A DNA stretch of 64,000 bases from Jiella flava (GTDB lineage: Bacteria; Pseudomonadota; Alphaproteobacteria; Rhizobiales; Rhizobiaceae): NCBI RefSeq assembly GCF_017349315.1, contig NZ_JAFMPP010000001.1, forward strand, positions 434,001-498,000, in the 5' to 3' direction. The notes beneath the pieces are model-generated. The model was not told where the DNA came from and ran no database searches. It saw only the letters and a list, made by a program, of their open reading frames with translations. Position 1 is the first letter of the stretch. The number at the start of each line of letters is the position of its first letter. Below, in pieces: positions 35,579-43,761 of this stretch. The position numbers and the translations under genes were made by a program.

Positions 35579-36658
35579 ATGTCACGCAACGACAACGCTG
35601 CGGAAAGCCCGGCAATCGACCCGGCGGCCGCAAGCGACGATTCCGCCGGCGACGACCGAAGTCGATCGTCGCACGCTTCGGCACCGCAACCCCATGGCGG
35701 CCGCAGATTTTTCGACGGACTGTTCGAACGGCTGCGCCCGCGCATGCCGCGCCTCGTGCGCGAGGACCTGACCAAGGCGCTGCTGACCGCCGATTCGGAA
35801 GAAGACGCCTTTTCGCCCACCGAACGGGCGATGCTCAACAATATCCTCAGGCTGCGCGAGGTCCGTGTCGAAGACGTCATGGTGCCCCGCGCCGATATCC
35901 GGGCCGTGGAAATCACGACGACGCTTGGCGAACTGATGAAGCAGTTCGAGGCGAGCGGCCATTCGCGCATGCCGGTCTATGGCGAGAGCCTCGATGATCC
36001 GCGCGGGATGATCCACATTCGCGACGTCGTCGGCCACATCACCCGCGTCGCACGCCCCGCCAAACAGGCCAACGGCAACGGCTCCAGCGCCCGCAAACCA
36101 CGCGCCGGCCTCGATCTGCGGCAGATCAATCTCGCCCGCAAGGTCGAGGATCTCGGCATCATCCGCAAGGTGCTGTTCGTGCCACCCTCGATGCTCGCCA
36201 CCGATCTGATGGCGAAAATGCAGGCCGCCCGCATTCAGATGGCGCTGGTCATCGACGAATATGGCGGCACCGACGGGCTGGTCTCGCTCGAAGACGTAAT
36301 CGAAATGGTGGTCGGCAACATCGAGGACGAGCACGACGACGAAGCGCCGATGATCACCGAGCGCGGGGATGGTATTTTCTACGCCGACGCGCGAGCCGAT
36401 CTCGACGAGGTCAAGCAGCTGGTCGGCGAGGATTTCGACATCTCCGAATATGAACAAGAGGCGGATACGATCGGCGGCTTGTTGTTTTCCGAGCTTGGCC
36501 GCGTGCCGGCCCGCGGCGAGGTGATCCAGGCCGTTCCCGGCTTCGAATTCCAGGTGCTCGAAGCCGATCCGCGCCGGGTGAGGCGGGTTCGGATCGTGCG
36601 CTTTCGTCAAGGCGAAAAGCGCCGGCGGATCGTCGAGGGCTTGGCCGACCAAGCCTAG
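35579..36658 (+). CDS. corC: CBS-domain transporter-associated protein (CorC/TlyC type)
   Basis: This 359-residue cytoplasmic protein contains two CBS domains ('VEDVMVPRADIRAVEI' near residue 96 and 'MALVIDEYGGTDGLVSLEDVIEMVVGNIEDEHD' near 220) and a C-terminal CorC/HlyC domain ('DTIGGLLFSELGRVPARGEVI' near 295). CorC proteins modulate Mg/Co efflux; rhizobial members are also labelled hemolysin-like. A linker 'QANGNGSSARKPRAG' near 165 is an unusual insert between the CBS domains. Start is uncertain: ATG 35579 follows a close GAGTGAG, while a TTG at 35567 has AAGG at a better distance. The TAG stop is the first triplet of a dispersed repeat. Confidence 0.9.
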   Translation: MSRNDNAAESPAIDPAAASDDSAGDDRSRSSHASAPQPHGGRRFFDGLFERLRPRMPRLVREDLTKALLTADSEEDAFSPTERAMLNNILRLREVRVEDVMVPRADIRAVEITTTLGELMKQFEASGHSRMPVYGESLDDPRGMIHIRDVVGHITRVARPAKQANGNGSSARKPRAGLDLRQINLARKVEDLGIIRKVLFVPPSMLATDLMAKMQAARIQMALVIDEYGGTDGLVSLEDVIEMVVGNIEDEHDDEAPMITERGDGIFYADARADLDEVKQLVGEDFDISEYEQEADTIGGLLFSELGRVPARGEVIQAVPGFEFQVLEADPRRVRRVRIVRFRQGEKRRRIVEGLADQA

Positions 36659-36758
36659 GGCGCTCTGCGTCCGATCGGACGCAGAAAGGCCGCTCTCACC
36701 CTTTGAACCGACGCATCGTGCTTTGCCGAAAATCGATTCCGATTGTCTCGCCGATGCT
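36656..36758. repeat. dispersed bipartite palindromic repeat, copy downstream of corC
   Basis: TAGGGCGCTCTGCGTC starts on the corC stop codon, followed by the hairpin core TCCGATCGGA and then the second stem GCATCG...CGATGC ending at 36757. Its second stem is imperfect (GATTGTCTCG for GATTTTCGGG). It resembles copy 1 closely, including AAAGG-CGCTCT. Confidence 0.85.
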
Positions 36759-36943
36759 GTAAGACACCGATCTTTCCGCCCTGGAGCGGGAGCATCGGGG
36801 CACGGCCGGATGCACCATCCGCATCACCCGCCTGACGATCAGGCTTACGAAAGCGCGCTGGCGTCTGATACAGGTCTCGGGTAAGTCGATCGGGAGTTGA
36901 GCCGGACACGGACGATTCCGGCGAAAGCGGCGGGCGGGAGTCG

Positions 36944-38638
36944 TTGGGCGTAGCGGTCATCGAGTCGAAGAAGTCAGGTGCGGGGTGGTTGGTCGACCGC
37001 CTGGCGCGGCGCGTGATATTGCTGGAGGGGTTGCCTCGGATTCTCGTGGCGGTCGCATCCGGTGCGATCGCCGCCCTGGCCTTGCCGCCGCTCGATTTTC
37101 CCGCCGCCCCCTTCATCGCCTTTCCGCTTCTCGTCTGGCTCTTGGACGGCATCGGCACGCGCCGGACGCTGCTCGGCGCCCTGTTTGCCGACTTTGCCAT
37201 CGGATGGCTGTTCGGCTTTGGCTATTTCCTCGCCGGGCTTTGGTGGCTCGGCAGCGCGATGCTGGTGGATGCGGCGGCGTTCGCCGTGTTCATCCCGGTC
37301 GCCGTTCTCGGTCTGCCGGCGGTGTTGGCGGTCTATTTCGGCCTGGCGACCCTCATCGCCCGCCGATTTTGGATCGACAGCGCCCTGCGCATCCTGGCCC
37401 TCGCCGCCTCGCTGGCGCTGCTCGAATATTTCCGCGCCTTCGTCCTAACCGGCTTTCCCTGGAACGAACTCGGCGTGCTCGCGGCCCAGACGCCGCTGTT
37501 GTCGCAATCGGTCAGTGTCGTCGGCCTGCACGGCCTCAGCCTCTTGGCGCTCATCGTCTTCGCGGCCCCGGCCGTCATCGCCGATCGCCACGCCCGCGCC
37601 CCGATGCTCGTCGTTGCGGCGCTGATCGTCGCCCTCGACCTTGGCTATGGAGCTTGGCGCCTGGCCAACCATCCAACCCGCTTCGTCGATGACCTCACCG
37701 TAAGCGTCGTCCAGGCAAACATCGCCCAATCCGACAAATTCGACGAAGCTCAGGCGCAGAAGATCTTTGCCAAGCAGATCGCCGTGACGGAAAAGGGCCG
37801 CCAGGATCGGCATGACAAGGCATCGATCCCGGCCAAGACCGGCGGGCCGGCAATCATCGACGCGACGGAGAAAAAGACCCACAGGCTGATCATCTGGCCG
37901 GAATCCTCGATCCCCTTCATTCTCACCGAGCGACCGGAAGCCGTTGCCCAGCTCGCCGACATGATCCAGCCGGACGAGACGCTGATCGCCGGCGCGCCGC
38001 GCATCGAGCCGATGCCGTCGGGCGGCGAGCGGCTCTACAACTCCGTCCTGGTCGTCGATGACAATGGCGAAATCGTCGACGCGCGCGACAAGGTGCATCT
38101 CGTCCCGTTCGGCGAATATATGCCGTTCGGTCCGTTGATGGAGCGGCTCGGCATCATGAATCTGACCGAGATGCCCGGCGGTTACTCCGCCGGCACACAG
38201 CGCGAGGAGATCAAGCTCAAGGGCATCCCGGCCTTCCTGCCACTGGTCTGCTACGAAGCGATCTTTCCCGATGAGATCGTCGCGAGCATGAGGGGCTCAC
38301 GCCCCGGCTTTCTCGTCAACGACACCAATGACGGCTGGTTCGGCATGACACCCGGCCCGCATCAGCACCTGCGGCTCGCGGAACTGTCCGCGGTCGCCGT
38401 CGGCCTGCCGCTGATCCGCGCCGCCAACACCGGCATTTCGGTCGTCACCGACGCCTATGGCCGAGAAATCGACGCCCTGGCGCTCGGGGCGACCGGCACC
38501 ATCGAGTCGCGACTTCCGGTAGCCGCGCCCGCGACGCCATACGCTCGCCTTCAAAATATTCCGTTCTTCATTCTAATGAGTATGTGTTTTTTCGCGATTC
38601 TCGTCGTTCGGCGGTTTATCAGCCGGCAAACGAGTTGA
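36944..38638 (+). CDS. lnt: apolipoprotein N-acyltransferase
   Basis: This inner-membrane enzyme adds the third acyl chain to lipoproteins. The N-terminal half has about seven membrane segments; the C-terminal half is a nitrilase domain with catalytic Glu ('IIWPESSIPF' near residue 325), Lys ('DKVHLVPFGEYMPF' near 383) and Cys ('LVCYEAIFPD' near 432), and the last residues form another helix. Up to 564 residues. The start is not settled: TTG at 36944 has GGGAG just upstream, TTG at 36989 begins closer to the family N-terminus (VDRLARRVILL). LspA and a lipoprotein substrate are encoded elsewhere in the window. Confidence 0.94.
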   Translation: MGVAVIESKKSGAGWLVDRLARRVILLEGLPRILVAVASGAIAALALPPLDFPAAPFIAFPLLVWLLDGIGTRRTLLGALFADFAIGWLFGFGYFLAGLWWLGSAMLVDAAAFAVFIPVAVLGLPAVLAVYFGLATLIARRFWIDSALRILALAASLALLEYFRAFVLTGFPWNELGVLAAQTPLLSQSVSVVGLHGLSLLALIVFAAPAVIADRHARAPMLVVAALIVALDLGYGAWRLANHPTRFVDDLTVSVVQANIAQSDKFDEAQAQKIFAKQIAVTEKGRQDRHDKASIPAKTGGPAIIDATEKKTHRLIIWPESSIPFILTERPEAVAQLADMIQPDETLIAGAPRIEPMPSGGERLYNSVLVVDDNGEIVDARDKVHLVPFGEYMPFGPLMERLGIMNLTEMPGGYSAGTQREEIKLKGIPAFLPLVCYEAIFPDEIVASMRGSRPGFLVNDTNDGWFGMTPGPHQHLRLAELSAVAVGLPLIRAANTGISVVTDAYGREIDALALGATGTIESRLPVAAPATPYARLQNIPFFILMSMCFFAILVVRRFISRQTS

Positions 38639-38653
38639 CATCCTAACGGTTAT

Positions 38654-38691
38654 AGGTCACCCCCTTGGAAAATTTTAGTTAGCCGTGACCT
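38654..38691. promoter_or_regulatory. inverted repeat AGGTCAC-N24-GTGACCT in the XRE-regulator promoter region
   Basis: AGGTCAC (38654-38660) and GTGACCT (38685-38691) face each other around an AT-rich 24-base core in the gap between lnt and the XRE gene. The position, 80 to 117 bases before the start, suits an operator, perhaps for autoregulation. Confidence 0.4.
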
Positions 38692-38770
38692 TTGTATACC
38701 CCCGTCGATTTACCCGCTGGCGGGCCGGAGTCACCGCGGCTGAAACGAGCAAATGCGAAAGGTCATCGCA

Positions 38771-39202
38771 ATGCAGGAGAGCCGGAAGAAGCCGAATCCG
38801 ATCGACACCCATGTCGGGTCGCGCGTCAGACTCCGCCGTACCATGCTCGGCATGAGCCAAGAAAAGCTCGGCGAAGCTCTCGGCATCACCTTCCAGCAGG
38901 TTCAGAAATACGAGAAAGGGTCGAACCGGATCGGCGCCAGCCGCCTGCAAAACATCTCGGATGTCCTGAACGTCTCGGTCAGCTACTTTTTCGAGGATGC
39001 CCCCGGCACGGCGGCGTCTGCAGCGCCCGGTCTGAACGAGCAGAGCCCGGATTACGTGGTGGATTTTCTCTCCACGACTGAAGGCATTCAGCTGAATCAG
39101 GCGTTTGTGCGGATCGCGGATCCAAAGGTCAGAAAACGCGTGATCGACCTCGTTCGCACCCTCGCCGAGGGTGGCGAGACTGCTCAAAAAGGCGAAAAAT
39201 AG
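38771..39202 (+). CDS. XRE-family transcriptional regulator (PhrR/PraR-like)
   Basis: This 143-residue DNA-binding protein has a helix-turn-helix, 'VGSRVRLRRTMLGMSQEKLGEALGITFQQVQKYEKGSNRIGASRL', near residues 15-60, and a C-terminal helical part for dimerisation. The family is conserved next to metK and lnt in rhizobia, where it is known as PhrR or PraR and affects biofilm and quorum responses. Two ATGs are possible (38753 and 38771); AGG at about 38760 is better placed for 38771. An inverted repeat upstream could be its own operator. Confidence 0.9.
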   Translation: MQESRKKPNPIDTHVGSRVRLRRTMLGMSQEKLGEALGITFQQVQKYEKGSNRIGASRLQNISDVLNVSVSYFFEDAPGTAASAAPGLNEQSPDYVVDFLSTTEGIQLNQAFVRIADPKVRKRVIDLVRTLAEGGETAQKGEK

Positions 39203-39388
39203 GTCAATTGCGTCACTTCCAGACCGCATTCGACTTGACCTTGCATCGGCCTTGACGCAAACCCCGCACCGGCCAACGGGAACCATCGATCCCGAAAAGT
39301 TCGACTGAGACCGGCGCGTGCGTTCGCGGCCACGCGGACCGGCGCGCCCGCTTTGCGGGATCCGTCGTCACAGCAAAGGGAAAAACGT

Positions 39389-40657
<1,269 letters not shown>

Positions 40658-40712
40658 CGCGGATCGGCTTCATGGACCTGCCCGCGAAAACCCAAACAGC
40701 GGCGGGCGATCC

Positions 40713-40755
40713 TTCAAACACAAGGGCCCGGCAATGCCGGGCCCTTGTGTTTGAA
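40713..40755. terminator. 20-bp perfect hairpin after metK
   Basis: Bases 40713-40732 pair without mismatch with 40736-40755 around the loop AAT. It lies 56 bases after the metK stop. There is no strong T run, so it may act as a bidirectional terminator or an mRNA stabiliser; the core is AAGGGCCCGGC and its complement. Confidence 0.7.
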
Positions 40756-40924
40756 GCGCAGGCTCGGCAAAAACCCGCGCATTATCAGCCGCTGACGTAT
40801 CGAGCGCCCTGCGTCTGACCTGCCGGTCATGTCCCTCTCGGCCTTGGTTCAAACGCCGTCAGGGCTTGCCTGCGAACACATGAATGCGATGCCCTCGGGT
40901 GTTCGCGGATATAACGCCTCGATT

Positions 40925-40976
40925 CCATGCATCGCGCCTTCAGAAAATCGATTGTGATTTTCGGGCCGATGCATGG
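40925..40976. repeat. second-stem copy of the bipartite repeat upstream of trmB
   Basis: CCATGCATCG (40925-40934) pairs with CGATGCATGG (40967-40976) around AAAATCGATTGTGATTTTCG. A degraded first half (CGAGCGCCCTGCGTCTGA) begins at about 40801. An in-frame ATG at 40973 lies inside it. Confidence 0.75.
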
Positions 40977-41002
40977 AGCAGATTGAAACGGAGACAGCGA
41001 TC

Positions 41003-41704
41003 ATGGTCGCGGACGGGCATCCTGAACGGCGGCGGGAAGCGTTTTTCGGTCGCCTGAAGGGGCCGAAGCTGCGGCAGCACCAGGCCGCGCTGATCGCTAA
41101 CCGCCTGCCGGCTCTCCGCCTCGATCTAACGATGCCGCCCCCCGCAGCGCTATCGGCCCTTTACGCCTCGCCGAAAGAACGCTTCCGCCTGGAGATCGGC
41201 TTTGGCGGCGGAGAACATCTGCTTCATCGATCGGGCGAGGATTTGGCCTGTGGCTTCATCGGCGTCGAGCCGTTCGTCAACGGCATGGCGAAGCTGCTCT
41301 CCGCCCTCGAGGCGGCGCCGCGCGACAATCTGCGGCTGTTCGACGACGATGCGGCCCTGTTGCTCGATTGGTTACCCGCCGCCAGTCTCGATGCGGTCGA
41401 TCTGCTCTATCCCGATCCCTGGCCGAAGAAGCGCCATTTCAAGCGTCGTTTCGTCAATACCAAGAATCTCGACCGCATCGCCCGCGTCCTCAAGCCCGGC
41501 GGGTATTTCCGATTTGCCTCGGACATCGACACTTATGTGAACTGGACACTGCGCCATGTCGGCGATCACAGCGCCTTCATCTGGACCGCGGCTCGGCCAG
41601 CGGATTGGCAGACGCCCTTTGCGGGCTGGCCGGGCACACGATACGAAGCCAAGGCCATCCGCGAGGGCCGCCCGCCGGCCTATCTGACGTTTCAGCGGGT
41701 GTGA
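41003..41704 (+). CDS. trmB: tRNA (guanine-N7-)-methyltransferase
   Basis: This 233-residue methyltransferase puts m7G at position 46 of tRNAs. The SAM-binding strand is '[14 protein letters not shown]' near residue 57 and the catalytic '[18 protein letters not shown]' near 133. The conserved C-terminus '[19 protein letters not shown]' is present. The ATG at 41003 is preferred because GGAG lies 9 bases before it; the in-frame ATG at 40973 lies inside a dispersed repeat. The common downstream genes rimP and nusA are absent; a convergent VOC gene follows. Confidence 0.94.
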   Translation: MVADGHPERRREAFFGRLKGPKLRQHQAALIANRLPALRLDLTMPPPAALSALYASPKERFRLEIGFGGGEHLLHRSGEDLACGFIGVEPFVNGMAKLLSALEAAPRDNLRLFDDDAALLLDWLPAASLDAVDLLYPDPWPKKRHFKRRFVNTKNLDRIARVLKPGGYFRFASDIDTYVNWTLRHVGDHSAFIWTAARPADWQTPFAGWPGTRYEAKAIREGRPPAYLTFQRV

Positions 41705-41725
41705 GGACACGGCCAGCTGCTGCCG

Positions 41726-42118
41726 TCAGGCTGGCTGAATGAGATCCCAGCGATTGCCGCAAAGATCCTCGAAGACCGCGACGGTACCATAGGACTCGAC
41801 ACGCGGCGCCTCCCAGAAACGCACGCCCTCGGCCAGTATCCGCGCGTGATCGCGATCGAAGTCATCGGTTTGGAGAAACAGCCAGACCCGGCCGCCGTCC
41901 TGCCGCCCGATGCTGGCATGCTGTTCGGCGTCGGCAGCTTCGGCAAGCAGCAGTTCAGCCCCGCCGCCACCGCGGGGCGCAAGGCGCACCCACCGCTTCG
42001 CATCGCCGAGCCGCGTATCCTCCAGCAGCTCGAAGTCGAGGCATCGGCAGAACCAGGCGATCGCGGCGTCATAGTCATCGACGAGCAGCGACAACCTTGC
42101 GATGGACCGGCCGCTCAT
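41726..42118 (-). CDS. VOC-family (glyoxalase/bleomycin-resistance-like) protein
   Basis: This 130-residue protein is built of two beta-alpha-beta-beta-beta modules: 'IARLSLLVDDYDAAIAWFCRCLDFEL' at the N-terminus and 'VWLFLQTDDFDRDHARILAEGVRF' near residue 75, ending in 'VAVFEDLCGNRWDLIQ', the usual last strand with a metal-ligand position. VOC proteins bind a divalent metal and act on small molecules; the substrate is unknown. The start overlaps the end of murJ by ATGA, so it is the last gene of the glnD-murJ-VOC unit. Confidence 0.87.
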   Translation of the reverse strand: MSGRSIARLSLLVDDYDAAIAWFCRCLDFELLEDTRLGDAKRWVRLAPRGGGGAELLLAEAADAEQHASIGRQDGGRVWLFLQTDDFDRDHARILAEGVRFWEAPRVESYGTVAVFEDLCGNRWDLIQPA

Positions 42119-43761
42119 GACGTCGTGTCCTCGGACGCGACCGTCTTGGCCGCCTCGGCACGGCGCCGGCGCCGCACCACCGTCAAGAACATCGTGCGAT
42201 CGGCGGCACCGGTCGCAAAGGCGAGAACGAAATAGATCGCCATGGCCCCGAGCACCATGCCGCCGAGCGCCGGGAGTTGTCGTTCGAGCCCCGCGCCCGA
42301 AGCGAGCCATGGCGACAGGCCGTGAAGCGCATACAGCAGCGCGCCCCCCATGACGGCCGCCGAGAGACAGACAAAGCCCGCCCGCTTCAAAAGCGCATGG
42401 TCGACCTCCCACAAACCCCGCCGATACAGGCCCGCGAACAGCAAGCCGGCATTCAGCCAGCCCGCGATGGTGGTGGCGAGCGCGATGCCGCGTTCGGCGA
42501 GCAGCCAGAACAGACCGAGCGACAGAACGATGTTGGCGCCCGCCGAAATCAGCGTCGCGACCATCGGTGTCTTGGTGTCTTCCCGCGCAAAGAACCCCGG
42601 CGAAAACACCTTGATCATCACAAAGGCCGGCAGTCCGAGCGCGTAGAGACCCAGCACCGAACCGACGGCGATCGTCGCCGCCGGATGGAACTGACCACGC
42701 TCATAGATCACCCGGATGATCGGCTCGGGAATGATGAACAGCGCGACGGCCGCCGGGATCGTCAGGAACAGCGCAAATTCCAGGCTGCGATTCTGGGTGT
42801 GCTGGGCCTCGCGCAAGTGTCCCGCCTTCAATGCCCGTGACAGCTCGGGCAGGAGTACGACGCCGATCGCAACGCCGACCATGCCGAGCGGCAGCTGATA
42901 GGGCCGATCGGCATATTGCAGGATCGAAACGGCGCCGGGCTTGAAGGAGGCGATCGCCTGCCCGACGAAGAGATTGATCTGGGTGATCCCGCCGATCAGA
43001 GCCGCCGGCCCCGCCAGCACCAGGAGGCGCTTCAGGCCCTTGGTCCAGCGGGGACGCTTCAGCGCGACACCGAAGCCGGCAATCCGCATGGCGACGACGA
43101 CCATGGAGAGCTGGGCAAAGCCCGCGATCAGAACGCCCCAGCTCATCAGAAAGCCGATGGTCTGCTTGTCGGCATGGATGTGCAATGCGTATCCGATCAC
43201 GCCGATCAGAATGAAGTTGAGCAAGGTCGGCGCCGCGGCCGCGGCGAAGAACCGGCGAAAGGCGTTGAGGATCCCGCACACCATCGCCATCATCGACATA
43301 CAGGCGAGATAGGGGAACATGATACGGGAAAAGGCGATGGTGATGTCGTATCGCGCGGCGCATGAAATCACCTTGCCGCCGGTCGACGGATCGTCGACGC
43401 AGACCGATAATCCCGGCGCGATGATCGTTTTTACCAGGAACGGCATGAAGATCAGCGCCAGAATGGTCAGCACGACCAGCACGGTAAAGAGCGTCGAGAA
43501 GATTTCCGAGGCAAAGCGCCTCGCGCCCACCTCGCCCTCGTCCTCCAGCGACCGGGCGAAGAGCGGAATGAAGGCGGCATTGAAAGCCCCTTCTGCAAAC
43601 AATCGCCGGAAGAGATTGGGAAAGCGGAAGGCGAGGTTGAAGGCGTCGGCCACCGGCCCGACGCCCAGCGCCGAGGCCATCAGCATTTCGCGGGCAAAGC
43701 CGAAGATGCGGCTGACCAAGGTCGCGCCGCCGACGGTCGCAAATTTCGAGAAGAGACTCAT
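42115..43761 (-). CDS. murJ: lipid II flippase MurJ (MviN)
   Basis: This 548-residue MOP-superfamily flippase moves lipid II across the inner membrane for peptidoglycan synthesis. About 14 membrane helices are visible, and the N-terminus 'FATVGGATLVSRIFGFAREMLMASALG' and 'FNAAFIPLFARSLEDEG' near residue 60 are diagnostic. A loop near residues 115-135 (CVDDPSTGGKVISCAARYD) is an insert with two cysteines seen in some rhizobial members. Start and stop overlap glnD and the VOC gene by ATGA, so the three are coupled. Confidence 0.95.
   Translation of the reverse strand: MSLFSKFATVGGATLVSRIFGFAREMLMASALGVGPVADAFNLAFRFPNLFRRLFAEGAFNAAFIPLFARSLEDEGEVGARRFASEIFSTLFTVLVVLTILALIFMPFLVKTIIAPGLSVCVDDPSTGGKVISCAARYDITIAFSRIMFPYLACMSMMAMVCGILNAFRRFFAAAAAPTLLNFILIGVIGYALHIHADKQTIGFLMSWGVLIAGFAQLSMVVVAMRIAGFGVALKRPRWTKGLKRLLVLAGPAALIGGITQINLFVGQAIASFKPGAVSILQYADRPYQLPLGMVGVAIGVVLLPELSRALKAGHLREAQHTQNRSLEFALFLTIPAAVALFIIPEPIIRVIYERGQFHPAATIAVGSVLGLYALGLPAFVMIKVFSPGFFAREDTKTPMVATLISAGANIVLSLGLFWLLAERGIALATTIAGWLNAGLLFAGLYRRGLWEVDHALLKRAGFVCLSAAVMGGALLYALHGLSPWLASGAGLERQLPALGGMVLGAMAIYFVLAFATGAADRTMFLTVVRRRRRAEAAKTVASEDTTS

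Noticed and set aside
39203-39388. Possible SAM-II or SAM/SAH riboswitch before metK
   Set aside because: I could not find the pseudoknot elements of either class; covariance search would decide.
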